Notes under the pieces: generated by a model
The model's input: the letters and a program-made list of their open reading frames with translations, nothing else
Told to the model about the DNA's origin: nothing
Database searches by the model: none
In this document: piece by piece, positions 8,704 through 17,737 of the stretch
How positions within the stretch are numbered: position 1 is the first letter of the stretch
Layout of the letters: the number at the start of each line of letters is the position of its first letter
Program-made: the position numbers and the translations under genes
DNA from: Clostridiales bacterium
GTDB lineage: Bacteria > Bacillota > Clostridia > Lachnospirales > Lachnospiraceae
Assembly (NCBI GenBank): GCA_021202925.1
Contig: JAJQCD010000022.1
Location: forward strand, 1 to 63,678
Direction: 5' to 3'
Length of the DNA: 63,678 bases

Positions 8704-11700
8704 ATGAGGTTTCAAACAATCAGAAGGAAGCTGGCGACCTGTCTGGTATTAACCATGACGGCAACCAGTCTTGCTCCTTCGGCTGCTTTTGCGGTCTCAT
8801 CCGACGATTATTCATACTGGATTCTTGATGAAGATGAAGGCTATGAGGATGAGGATACCGCATCAGACAGCAATGCAACCAGTAGTAATGCAAGCAGCAG
8901 CAACGCCTCGACAGCGACAGCTTCAAATTTGCTGCTGGAAGAGGAGGAAGCGACTCCTTCCGACGCGATTGCAGAGGCAGTGAAGTCGTTTAACCGAGAA
9001 TTCGCGTTTGTCGACCAGAGTGGGGATGAGATTGATGATGAGGATCCCAGCATCCCGGAAACGGGGGATGACGATTTCCCGTACCTGAGTACCACGAGGG
9101 AACGAACCAAGGGTCAGATTGATCTTGCGGATTACGATTATGAGGAAAAAGAGTATTTCATTTCAGGCACAGCGAATACCTATGACAGTGACGGGGATCA
9201 GTTGGCCACGTCGAGCGATGCGGATTATGTGGATCGCATTATAGTCTTCCGTCCAATTGATTCGGGAGATTTCAACGGCAAGGTATATGTGGAGATCCTG
9301 AACGCCAGCAGTAATGTGGATCTGCCGGATATCTGGAGAAGAAGCTATGATTTCTTTATGCGTGAAGGTTATATCTATATTGGCGTGACGTCGAAGGAAG
9401 GAAATGTCAATTCCCTGAAACGCTTCAATGAGGACAGATATGACGCGCTCACATGGGAAGACAATGGCGTGATCTGGGATATTCTCGGACAAGTGGGAAC
9501 AGCCCTTAAGCGTGGCGGTTCTCCGATGCTTTACGATACAGAGACGGCAGAGAATTGTTATCTGATCGGGCAGTCTCAGTCGGGTATGTATGTGAATGGG
9601 TTCAGTGACTGGTTTGGCGACGCCAACTGGCTGGTCGATGAGGCGACAGCCGAGATGCTGGAGTCGTATGAGGATGTAGAAGCACTGGAAGATGCAGAGC
9701 ATATTTACGATGGTATCCTGAATGTGGTAGGCGCAATGGCGCATGTGACTCCGGAGGCGGGATGGGATATGACCCAGAGACCGATTGAGGCGTCGGATAT
9801 TCCGTTTATTCTGGTTGTCGGTGAGAACGACTACAATCCGGATAACATCAGAGAGGATTCGGATGAAGAGGGCGACCTGTATCGCTCGTATGTCTTTGCG
9901 GGTGGTGCGCATTCCAGCAAAATCTTCAAACCGGATATGATTGATGAAATCCAGCTTCAGGCAGGCAGACCGGCGGGTGAATATCCGTCCTTTGTCCTGG
10001 ATGAAGAGACAAAGCGCATGAATAGCGCAACGGATTTCAACATGGATGTATTTGTCAATGCGGCGTTAAAGCATCTGGATGAGTGGGCGGAGGGAGAAGC
10101 AGCTCCTTACGGCCCCAGCGCGGATGAGATTGACGGAGAAATGGTTGCCAGCGGTTATTATGAGGTATTCAAACCGGAACGGGATGAGTATGGCAATATG
10201 ACGACGGGTATCCGCTCTCCGCAGATTACGGTTCCGGTAGCCAGATATTACGGTGGCGCCAATGGCGTTTACAGTACGGATGGCGGATCCATGGTTTATC
10301 TGGATGACGATACGCTGAACAGTCTTTATGAAGACAGAGATGATTATCTGGCCAAATATGCAGCGGCACTGGATGAGATGATCAATGAGGGCTGGATCCT
10401 GGAAGAAGACAGGGCTTTGATGATGGAAATCGCAGAAACAGAGCCGGTGTTGGGACAGGAAGGCAGAAACGATCAGACCATTGAAGAAACGATGGCTCAG
10501 ACAGTGAGTGCGGATCGAACCGGTATAGTGACCGGAACGACGGCCGGCGGCATTTCCTACGCGGACAGAGAGTATCTGACCGAAGGCGAAGCCAATCTGT
10601 ACGGTGTGGCAAGAAGTACCGCTTTGTATATGAGAAGATGGTATTCTATGCCATATACCAACTATATGAGAATTGCGATTCCGGACAATTTTAATGGTGA
10701 GGTTGTTCTGGATCTGGTATTCTCCGGAGACACAGAAAAGAATATTGATGAGTATATGGACGCCGGACAGGCATATGTAGCGATTGCAGCGGATCCTGAT
10801 GCAGCTTCTGAAAACGGTGGAAACTGGGAGATCATGAAGTATGCGGACGAGCCGGCTTCTGGTTCTTTGAGTGGGCCGGTAGAGGAAGAAGGCCTGCTGT
10901 GGGATATCATCAGCCAGACGGTGACGACCCTTATGGATGGCACTCTGGTTTCAGGCGCAACGAGTGTGACGCTGGGGATCGATGAATCGGATGCGGATTA
11001 TGTCTACACATATGCCATGTATTTTGGCGATTTTGATGCATATCAGGCAAACGTCATGGATCTGAGCGGCGCGTCAGTGGTAGCTCTGAACAGCATGGAC
11101 GAGGCATATGATGAAAATGCTGTGATTGTGGAGGCGCTGAGTGCCTGGGCTGACAATCTGTATGAGCCGGATACCACGATTGCACTGCCGGCGACGATTG
11201 TATGGCCGGCGGATACGACGGCGAGGGAGACGGCAGGGAAGGAAGTCCGTCCGAATACCATGATCGTTGCTCTGGATGCGTCTCTGAAGGTTTCCACATT
11301 GGATGGGCAGCTGATTTCAGACGATCTGGCTTCTTATCTGCTTGGAACCAAGGATACCGCATTGACGGCATTCTATTTAAGTGACAAGGCGACGGCGGAT
11401 GCATTTTCGGCGTTCTGTACTCAGTACGGAGTGAACGATGTGATTGCGCTTGCCAGCGTGGAGAACGCGGCCTGGGTGGACAGCATCTGTGATGCAAATA
11501 CCGGTGTGATCGGAGCAGTTGATTTCACGGGCGCGGGTCTGGATACCTCTCAGGATGACCTGTACAGCATTGTCACCGGAACCAATGGCGCACATGCAAA
11601 GATTGCCATCATCCCGGAGGATATCGCAACCTATGATTCCCTTGATTATCTGCACAAGATGGTGATTTCTGTGTGGGTAGAGACATCGGCGGATGAGCGG

Positions 11701-13830
11701 GCAATTTATACGCAGCTGACCAACGGTGCGAATGGTATTGTCTGCACCGATTATGAGGCTGTGAATAATGCGATCGAGTCCTTTGATGATGTGACGACGC
11801 TTCTGCGTCACTCGGAGATCGGCGGACATCGCGGAATGCCGAGCAGCTATATCGAGAACACGATCCGCAGCTGGCAGGGAGCCATTGATGCGGGCGCTGA
11901 CGTGATTGAGAATGATATCCAGATCAGTGCGGATGGCGAGATCTTTATCCTGCATGATGATGATGCGGAGAGACTGTTCAACCGTGCGGATATCACCGAC
12001 ATCGAAGCGTTGACGATGGATGAGATTCGGGCATTAACATTCAATATGGATGAAGACGAGCCGAATTCTGTCCTGAATTCCAACAATACGAACCGCACCC
12101 AGTCTGGGCGCGAGGACACGGTTCTTACCTATGATCCGGATGTGGATTACATCCCGACTCTGCGTGAGTTCTTTGAGGCGTTTAAGGATCAGGATATCCT
12201 CTTCTTCATCGAGATCAAGACGGAGAAGCCGGAAATCGTGGAGCCGTTTAAGGAACTCTGCGAGGAAATGGGCGTATCCGACCGTGTGGTAGTCATTACC
12301 TTCCAGGATGGATACTCCAATAACAGCTATCAGTATTATTCGATTGACAGCGATGTGATGGCGGAGATGCAGCGGGTATGGCCAGAGTGCTCTCTTGGCT
12401 ATCTGGGAATGGATGGATATTCCAATCCGAGTCTCAGTGCGATCATCGCGAACAACGACGGTTTGACCGGTGAAGCGTTTGGCACACTTTACAAACAGCT
12501 TCAGGTCTACAACAGTACATATCATAATGCTTATCAGCTGATGAGCAATGATGTGATCCATGCAGGACGCCATCGCGGTCTATTGGCGAATCCATGGACC
12601 TATAACAGCGAATCTGCGTTTGCGGAAGGATACCTGGGAGGCATTTACTCCCTGACAACGAATTTCTCCAACTGGGCGACGGATCTGCCGGTAGAGATTC
12701 AGGTGGAGGATACGACAGTAGCGGCCGGAAGCGATCCGCTTACATTCAGCGTAATTGCGCAGAATGGAGATGTGATTGCGAATCCGGAAGGAATTTCACT
12801 TGTGACACTCAGTGGACCGGAAGTTACCTACAACAGTGACGGTACGGTAAGCGCCAGTGAGACCGGAGAGTCTCTGGTGATGATCCGCCTGGATCAGACC
12901 CTGGATATCAATGGTTATGATCTGGAAGGCAGCGGTGTTGATACTGCTTATGCGCGTTATTCCAATCCGTTTGTGCTGACAGTAACGGCGGCAAGTGAAG
13001 AACCGGATGAGCCAGTGACTCCAGATGAACCGGTAACTCCGGATGACACGGATGACACGGACAACACGGACAACACGGATGACACGGACAACACGGAAAC
13101 GGTAGATATCAGGGCGCTGGCGGCTGCGATTGAAACTGCAAATGGATATAATAACAGCCGTTTGTACACAACGACAACCTGGAATGAAATGCAGACAGCT
13201 TTGGTCAATGCGAAAACTGTTCTGGCGCAGGCGAAAGCCGGCATGGCGGATCAGGATGCGGTAGACGCGGCGACAGCAGCCCTGACAGAGGCAATCGCCG
13301 GGCTGAAGAGACGTTTCAGCGGCGGTTCCGGAAGCAGCGGAAGCAGTGGCGGTTCCGGAAGCAGTTCGGCCGCAGGCGGAAGCTGGATAAAGGATAACAC
13401 CGGGTGGTGGTACCGCAATCCGGACGGAAGTTATCCGGTAAGCAATTGGAAGCTCATTAATAGCCGGTGGTATTATTTCGGCGGAGATGGCTACATGAAG
13501 ACCGGATGGGTTCTTGACGGGAATGTATGGTATTATCTGGATGCAGCGGAAGGTCATATGCTGACTGGCTGGCATCAGGATCCGAATGATGGCTGCTGGT
13601 ACTATCTCGATCTCTCTACCGGTGCAATGCTGACCAGTTGGCAGAACATCAATGGCAGCTGGTATTTCTTCCATGATGTCGCACCGGCCGAGCCGACCTG
13701 GACCTATGAAGAGAGCAGCCATACCTGGAGATATACCAATGCGGCGTATCGCCCATATGGTTCCATGTATGCATCTGAGAGCACACCGGATGGCTATTCG
13801 GTAGGAAGCGATGGAGTTCGGGTTCCGTAA
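8704..13830 (+). CDS. Large secreted multidomain protein: hydrolase-like repeats, glycerophosphodiester phosphodiesterase domain, cell wall-binding repeats
   Basis: AAAGGAGGAAGTG fixes the start at 8704 (MRFQTIRRKL), giving 1708 residues. A signal peptide is cleaved near AFA-VSS. An acidic Ser/Asn/Ala linker follows, then an alpha/beta-hydrolase-like domain with nucleophile elbow GQSQSG (Ser291). A second region (about 620-800) repeats its layout but has IDESDADY where the nucleophile should be. Next come a degenerate phosphodiesterase-like segment ending in GANGIVCTDY and a GDPD domain keeping HRG (His1042, Arg1043), E-N-D (Glu1069, Asp1071) and His1084. A Pro/Asp/Thr linker, a FIVAR-like helical segment, a Gly/Ser linker and aromatic GWW/WYY wall-binding repeats (from about residue 1560) complete it. 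It probably releases glycerol-3-phosphate from glycerophosphodiesters or teichoic acid outside the cell, feeding the upstream glp operon. The hydrolase substrate is unknown. Confidence 0.85.
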   Translation: MRFQTIRRKLATCLVLTMTATSLAPSAAFAVSSDDYSYWILDEDEGYEDEDTASDSNATSSNASSSNASTATASNLLLEEEEATPSDAIAEAVKSFNREFAFVDQSGDEIDDEDPSIPETGDDDFPYLSTTRERTKGQIDLADYDYEEKEYFISGTANTYDSDGDQLATSSDADYVDRIIVFRPIDSGDFNGKVYVEILNASSNVDLPDIWRRSYDFFMREGYIYIGVTSKEGNVNSLKRFNEDRYDALTWEDNGVIWDILGQVGTALKRGGSPMLYDTETAENCYLIGQSQSGMYVNGFSDWFGDANWLVDEATAEMLESYEDVEALEDAEHIYDGILNVVGAMAHVTPEAGWDMTQRPIEASDIPFILVVGENDYNPDNIREDSDEEGDLYRSYVFAGGAHSSKIFKPDMIDEIQLQAGRPAGEYPSFVLDEETKRMNSATDFNMDVFVNAALKHLDEWAEGEAAPYGPSADEIDGEMVASGYYEVFKPERDEYGNMTTGIRSPQITVPVARYYGGANGVYSTDGGSMVYLDDDTLNSLYEDRDDYLAKYAAALDEMINEGWILEEDRALMMEIAETEPVLGQEGRNDQTIEETMAQTVSADRTGIVTGTTAGGISYADREYLTEGEANLYGVARSTALYMRRWYSMPYTNYMRIAIPDNFNGEVVLDLVFSGDTEKNIDEYMDAGQAYVAIAADPDAASENGGNWEIMKYADEPASGSLSGPVEEEGLLWDIISQTVTTLMDGTLVSGATSVTLGIDESDADYVYTYAMYFGDFDAYQANVMDLSGASVVALNSMDEAYDENAVIVEALSAWADNLYEPDTTIALPATIVWPADTTARETAGKEVRPNTMIVALDASLKVSTLDGQLISDDLASYLLGTKDTALTAFYLSDKATADAFSAFCTQYGVNDVIALASVENAAWVDSICDANTGVIGAVDFTGAGLDTSQDDLYSIVTGTNGAHAKIAIIPEDIATYDSLDYLHKMVISVWVETSADERAIYTQLTNGANGIVCTDYEAVNNAIESFDDVTTLLRHSEIGGHRGMPSSYIENTIRSWQGAIDAGADVIENDIQISADGEIFILHDDDAERLFNRADITDIEALTMDEIRALTFNMDEDEPNSVLNSNNTNRTQSGREDTVLTYDPDVDYIPTLREFFEAFKDQDILFFIEIKTEKPEIVEPFKELCEEMGVSDRVVVITFQDGYSNNSYQYYSIDSDVMAEMQRVWPECSLGYLGMDGYSNPSLSAIIANNDGLTGEAFGTLYKQLQVYNSTYHNAYQLMSNDVIHAGRHRGLLANPWTYNSESAFAEGYLGGIYSLTTNFSNWATDLPVEIQVEDTTVAAGSDPLTFSVIAQNGDVIANPEGISLVTLSGPEVTYNSDGTVSASETGESLVMIRLDQTLDINGYDLEGSGVDTAYARYSNPFVLTVTAASEEPDEPVTPDEPVTPDDTDDTDNTDNTDDTDNTETVDIRALAAAIETANGYNNSRLYTTTTWNEMQTALVNAKTVLAQAKAGMADQDAVDAATAALTEAIAGLKRRFSGGSGSSGSSGGSGSSSAAGGSWIKDNTGWWYRNPDGSYPVSNWKLINSRWYYFGGDGYMKTGWVLDGNVWYYLDAAEGHMLTGWHQDPNDGCWYYLDLSTGAMLTSWQNINGSWYFFHDVAPAEPTWTYEESSHTWRYTNAAYRPYGSMYASESTPDGYSVGSDGVRVP
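13042..13095 (+). repeat. Nine-base tandem repeat encoding an Asp/Asn/Thr linker
   Basis: Six units of GAY-RAC-ACG encode (D-D/N-T)n between the ...EPVTPDEPVTP linker and the helical domain of the secreted protein. Such in-frame repeats make flexible wall-spanning linkers and may vary in copy number. Confidence 0.8.
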
Positions 13831-13866
13831 GCGGGTTTTGATGACGCGAAACGATACCGAGCGACG

Positions 13867-13894
13867 TGTCCCGGGCAGAAAACTGCCCGGGACA
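13867..13894. terminator. Strong hairpin after the secreted phosphodiesterase gene
   Basis: A perfect 12-bp stem TGTCCCGGGCAG / CTGCCCGGGACA with an AAAA loop. The nearest T run (TTTTT) begins about eight bases beyond the stem, so termination is likely but the shape is not classical. Confidence 0.65.
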
Positions 13895-14001
13895 AATTCA
13901 CTTTTTGACAAAGCAATTGCCAAAAAAGATTGAAAGAGGAAGAATAACATTAAAAATATATCGAAATTTACCCAATTAATGCTTGCATATTCGCAAAAAT
14001 A

Positions 14002-14285
14002 ATGGTAAAATTCATGACTATGGTTGCCGCAAATGTGTTTGGTTATTATATGACGTGGATCAATCTGCCCAGGATCGTTGCGACTGCTATGCTGGGGCTG
14101 ACATCGAACAAGTATATTTTCCTCCTGGCCTGCAATGTAATCCTGTTGATTATGGGTATGTTCCTGGAGGGCGGAGCCGCTCTGATGATTGTGTTGTTGA
14201 TCCTTACATTCTGTCCGGTATTGATTACCTGCGTTCCGGATCTGTTGTATGGTGCTACCGGTTGATGTGTGGGCTAAGTGTGTGA
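14002..14285 (+). pseudogene. Remnant of a TRAP transporter large permease (DctM)
   Basis: Frame 14002-14265 reads VAANVFGYYMTWINLPRIV...LLACNVILLIMGMFLEGGAALMI, which matches a late membrane segment of DctM-type permeases. There is no ribosome binding site or N-terminal two thirds. After the GATG codons the frame is lost, and the expected continuation (LMCGLSV) appears in another frame before a stop at 14285. No DctP or DctQ partner is nearby. The piece is therefore a decayed 3'-internal fragment. Confidence 0.7.
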
Positions 14286-14311
14286 TCAGTCGAACAGGAA
14301 TCGTGTGAAAG

Positions 14312-14359
14312 AAAGAGCAGAGAAATAAAGTATTTTGAAAAGACTTCTCTGCTCTTTTT
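14312..14359 (+). terminator. Intrinsic terminator after the TRAP permease remnant
   Basis: A 13-bp stem AAAGAGCAGAGAA (14312-14324) / TTCTCTGCTCTTT (14345-14357) with a 20-base loop and a run of five T. It is probably the original terminator of the decayed transport operon. Confidence 0.8.
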
Positions 14360-14467
14360 GTGTAAAAGACGGGCTGACAGGAAATAAGGGAGTGGGAAGC
14401 GCGATGACCTGCAGGCAGGAGATAAGTGTGGAAAGAAAAGCCTTAGGGTAAGGAGGAAAACGGATTG

Positions 14468-15271
14468 ATGGACAGGCAGGAACTTTTGAAAAATACGGAA
14501 CTTTTTGTGTTGGATATGGACGGAACCTATTATCTTGATTCGCAGATTCTGGATGGTGCGCTTGATTTTCTAAAACAGGTGGAACGGCAGAAGAAGCGGT
14601 ACATTTTTTTTACAAACAATTCGTCGAAATCGCCCAGAACGTATATTGATAAGCTGGCAAAAATGGAAACGTATATTACCAGAGACCAGATTATGACTTC
14701 AGGCGATGTGATGATCGAGTATCTGAAAACATATTATCCGGGGAATACCGTATATCTGCTTGGAACCCCGGATCTGAAGGAGATGTTCAGAGAGAGAGGA
14801 ATTCTGTTGACAGAAGATATGCCGCAGGTTGTGGTGGTAGGTTTTGATATGACGCTTACATATGAAGGGCTTTCCAGAGCCTGCACATATATTCGGAACG
14901 GTGCAGAATTTCTGGCGACTCATCTGGATATTAACTGCCCGGTAAAGGATGGTTTTATCCCGGATTGCGGAGCGATGTGCGCGGCTATTTCTCTGTCAAC
15001 CGGAAAACAGCCAAGATATGTGGGTAAACCGTTCAAAGAAACGGTGGATATGATACTGAAGGTGACGAATATAGAGAGGGAAAAGATCGCTTTTGTAGGT
15101 GACCGTATCTATACGGATGTGAAGGCCGGAGTTGCCAATGGCGCGCGGGGGATTCTTGTCCTTTCGGGAGAGACGAAACAGGAGGATCTGGCAACATCGG
15201 ATGTGGTACCGGATGCGGTATTTGCGGATTTAAAAGAGATGGGAGAACTGTTGAGAAGTATGCAGGATTGA
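14468..15271 (+). CDS. HAD superfamily IIA phosphatase (NagD-like)
   Basis: A 267-residue protein with HAD motif I VLDMDGTYYLD (nucleophile and acid/base Asp), motif II FFTNNSSKS, a cap domain between, a motif III Lys in VGKPF, and motif IV FVGDRIYTDVKAG. This is the IIA (NagD/phosphoglycolate phosphatase-like) subgroup, which dephosphorylates small sugar or nucleotide phosphates in the cytoplasm; the substrate cannot be read from sequence. AGGAGG lies at 14451-14456. A TTG at 14465 directly precedes the ATG at 14468 and could equally serve as start. The gene stands alone and converges on the riboflavin operon. Confidence 0.88.
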   Translation: MDRQELLKNTELFVLDMDGTYYLDSQILDGALDFLKQVERQKKRYIFFTNNSSKSPRTYIDKLAKMETYITRDQIMTSGDVMIEYLKTYYPGNTVYLLGTPDLKEMFRERGILLTEDMPQVVVVGFDMTLTYEGLSRACTYIRNGAEFLATHLDINCPVKDGFIPDCGAMCAAISLSTGKQPRYVGKPFKETVDMILKVTNIEREKIAFVGDRIYTDVKAGVANGARGILVLSGETKQEDLATSDVVPDAVFADLKEMGELLRSMQD

Positions 15272-15299
15272 TGCCATGCGATATACAGTTGTTCAGATC

Positions 15300-15340
15300 G
15301 CAAACGGGCCGGGGGATGAAGAATCCTCCGGTCCGTTTGC
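15300..15340. terminator. Hairpin between convergent HAD and ribH genes
   Basis: An 18-bp stem with two G-U pairs (15300-15317 with 15323-15340) and a five-base loop lies in the 88-base gap between convergent genes. No T run follows on either strand, so it may act as a weak bidirectional terminator or mRNA 3'-end stabiliser. Confidence 0.5.
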
Positions 15341-15359
15341 GTGAACAGGGGCGAATGCA

Positions 15360-15827
15360 TTATGCCTGCATCTCACGGATCAGATTGACCATCTCGACCG
15401 CGCCCTGCGCGCATTCAAAGCCCTTGTTGCCGGCTTTGCTTCCGGCGCGTTCGATTGCCTGTTCGATGTTTTCCGTGGTCAGGACGCCAAAGAGTACCGG
15501 CACGCCGCTTGCCAGACTGACCTGCGCAATGCCCTTGGAAACCTCTGCGCAGACGTATTCATAATGGCTGGTGCTGCCGCGGATGACGGCACCGAGCGCG
15601 ATCACCGCGTCATACTTGCCGCTGTCGGCCATCTTTTTTGCGATCAGGGGAATTTCGAACGCGCCCGGAACCCAGGCAGTTTCGATGTCGTCATCTTCCA
15701 CGCCGAGATGGGTCAGTCCGTCGAGGGCGCCGCCGAGCAGTTTGGATGTGATAAATTCATTGAAACGGGATACGACAATCCCCACCCGGATCTTGCCGGA
15801 TACCAGCTTTCCTTCGTAAGTCTTCAT
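15360..15827 (-). CDS. ribH: 6,7-dimethyl-8-ribityllumazine synthase
   Basis: A 155-residue protein of standard length. It has VSRFNEFIT near the N-terminus, VPGAFEIP, the [15 protein letters not shown] segment that binds 5-amino-6-ribitylaminouracil, and [16 protein letters not shown]. It condenses that pyrimidine with 3,4-dihydroxy-2-butanone 4-phosphate, the penultimate step of riboflavin synthesis, and usually forms a 60-subunit capsid. It is the last gene of the FMN-controlled rib operon; its ATG overlaps the ribBA stop by four bases, which suggests translational coupling. Confidence 0.97.
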   Translation of the reverse strand: MKTYEGKLVSGKIRVGIVVSRFNEFITSKLLGGALDGLTHLGVEDDDIETAWVPGAFEIPLIAKKMADSGKYDAVIALGAVIRGSTSHYEYVCAEVSKGIAQVSLASGVPVLFGVLTTENIEQAIERAGSKAGNKGFECAQGAVEMVNLIREMQA

Positions 15828-17056
15828 TGTTTTGAATCTCCTTCCGTCATATAGTTTAAATAATGGCCCATGCGGGTCTGCTTGGTCTTCAGGTAGAACA
15901 GGTCGTAGGCCGTGGCGGCCATCTGGATCGGTACCCGCTGGATGATCTCGATTCCGTAGCCGGACAACTGGTAAATTTTGTCCGGGTTGTTCGTCAGCAG
16001 GCGCAGAGTGTGTACGCCAAGGCTGCGCAGGATCTGGGCACCGATGTAATATTCACGCAGGTCTCCGGCAAAGCCGAGTGCGAGGTTGGCGTCCAGGGTG
16101 TCCATGCCTTCATCCTGCAGCCGGTAGGCTTTCAGCTTGTTGACGAGACCGATGCCGCGCCCTTCCTGGCGCATGTAGAGCAAAATACCGCGCCCTTCTC
16201 TGGCGATCTGGCGCATGGCGGCTTCGAGCTGCTGACCACAGTCACAGCGGAGGGAACCGAATACGTCGCCGGTCAGGCATTCTGAGTGAACCCGGCACAG
16301 CACATTCTGTCCATCTCCGAGATTGCCCATAACCAGGGCAATATGGTGCTCACCGTTGAGACGATTGACAAAGCAGTGGGCGGTGAAGTCGCCGTATTTG
16401 GTCGGCATCTTCGTCACAGAGACGCACTCAGTCAGATCGTCATATACCTTCCGGTATTCCTGCAGCAGCCGGATGGTGGTGAAGGTCAGTCCCCATTTGT
16501 CTGCGAAGGCGTGCAGCTCGTCGGATCGCATCATGGTGCCGTCGTCCCGCATGATTTCACAGCAGAGGCCGCAGGGCTTTTGTCCGGCCAGCCTTGCCAG
16601 ATCCACGGTCGCCTCCGTATGGCCATTGCGATCCAGCACGCCGTTTTTTCTGGCGACCAGCGGGAACATGTGACCCGGGCGGCGGAAATCCTCCGGTTTT
16701 GCGTGTCCATCGACGCACATGCGTGCGGTATAGCCACGTTCCGCGGCGGAGATGCCGGTGCTGGTATGCACATGATCGACGGATACGGTAAATGCCGTCT
16801 CGTGGTTGTCCGTATTATTGGCGACCATCTGTGGGAAGCGGAGACGGGCGGCCAGTTCGGCACTCATCGGCATGCAGATCAGGCCTTTTGCATGGGCGGC
16901 CATGAAGTTGACATGTTCCGTGGTGGCAAATTCCGCCGCGCAGATCAGATCGCCTTCGTTTTCCCGGTTCTCATCATCCGTGACCAGGACAAGCTTTCCG
17001 TTCCGGATGTCCTGGATTGCTTGGATGACGGATGAAAAGTCGGTTGCTGTGTTCAT
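15824..17056 (-). CDS. ribBA: Bifunctional 3,4-dihydroxy-2-butanone-4-phosphate synthase / GTP cyclohydrolase II
   Basis: A 410-residue fusion. The N-terminal RibB domain has the acidic [14 protein letters not shown] motif and [28 protein letters not shown]. The C-terminal RibA domain has the zinc cysteines in [20 protein letters not shown] and the conserved [10 protein letters not shown]. It makes both riboflavin precursors, from ribulose-5-phosphate and from GTP. A GGAGGG site precedes the ATG; the start follows ribE immediately and the stop overlaps ribH by four bases. Confidence 0.97.
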   Translation of the reverse strand: MNTATDFSSVIQAIQDIRNGKLVLVTDDENRENEGDLICAAEFATTEHVNFMAAHAKGLICMPMSAELAARLRFPQMVANNTDNHETAFTVSVDHVHTSTGISAAERGYTARMCVDGHAKPEDFRRPGHMFPLVARKNGVLDRNGHTEATVDLARLAGQKPCGLCCEIMRDDGTMMRSDELHAFADKWGLTFTTIRLLQEYRKVYDDLTECVSVTKMPTKYGDFTAHCFVNRLNGEHHIALVMGNLGDGQNVLCRVHSECLTGDVFGSLRCDCGQQLEAAMRQIAREGRGILLYMRQEGRGIGLVNKLKAYRLQDEGMDTLDANLALGFAGDLREYYIGAQILRSLGVHTLRLLTNNPDKIYQLSGYGIEIIQRVPIQMAATAYDLFYLKTKQTRMGHYLNYMTEGDSKQ

Positions 17057-17737
17057 TTATATCCCTCCTGTTCGATAAAGAAATTCCTTTGTAATGCCGC
17101 CGGCTGGCGTGGATACGGGTGGCTGTGGGACATCCACTGTGATCGGTGGATCGCCGCCAAGCAGCTTTTCCACATATTTTCCAATCACATCATTTTCCAG
17201 ATTGACCGGATTGCCTATCTTTTTAAAGGGAAGAATGGTGTTCTGGATGGTGTGGGGAATGACGGAAACGGCGAAGCTCTGCCCGTCTGTTCTTGCCACA
17301 GTCAGACTGATGCCGTCGATGGCGACGGAACCTTTCTCCACGATGTAACGCAGGATGGACGGCGCAGCCTGGATGGTATACCAGACGGCGATGCCATCGT
17401 TGCGGATATCGGTGATTGTTCCGGTGCCGTCGATGTGTCCGGAGACAATATGCCCGCCGAAACGGCCGTTTAACGGCATGGCGCGTTCCAGATTGACGCG
17501 GGTTCCGGCGCCTGCTCCTTTGAGAGAAGTGCGGGATACGGTCTCATACATGACATCAGCGGTGAAGGTGTCGGAGGTGCGGGAGGTGACGGTCAGGCAG
17601 ATTCCATTGACGCAGATGCTGTCTCCAATCTTCGCGTCATTTAACACGGTTCGGGCAGCAATGGCGATGGCGAGCGCGTTGCCCTGTCGGCGGACAAAGC
17701 GGACAGAGCCGACTTCTTCTATGATTCCCGTAAACAA
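17057..17737 (-). CDS. ribE: Riboflavin synthase alpha subunit
   Basis: A 226-residue protein starting MFTGIIEEVG, the family hallmark, with two similar lumazine-binding barrels (DSICVNGICLTV in the first, GSVAIDGISLTV in the second) and the GGHIVSGHIDGTG motif. It dismutates two lumazine molecules to riboflavin. The start lies 19 bases inside the end of ribD, and the stop abuts ribBA, so the four rib genes form one translation-coupled unit. The tail past the second barrel (VDVPQPPVSTPAGGITKEFLYRTGGI) is slightly longer than usual. Confidence 0.96.
   Translation of the reverse strand: MFTGIIEEVGSVRFVRRQGNALAIAIAARTVLNDAKIGDSICVNGICLTVTSRTSDTFTADVMYETVSRTSLKGAGAGTRVNLERAMPLNGRFGGHIVSGHIDGTGTITDIRNDGIAVWYTIQAAPSILRYIVEKGSVAIDGISLTVARTDGQSFAVSVIPHTIQNTILPFKKIGNPVNLENDVIGKYVEKLLGGDPPITVDVPQPPVSTPAGGITKEFLYRTGGI

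Noticed and set aside
13042-13095. Short tandem repeats as a CRISPR-like array
   Set aside because: The units are contiguous nine-base in-frame coding repeats with no spacers.
12796-13950. 384-codon minus-strand open frame opposite the secreted phosphodiesterase gene
   Set aside because: Antisense shadow of the repetitive 3' part; crosses the downstream hairpin and lacks a start signal.
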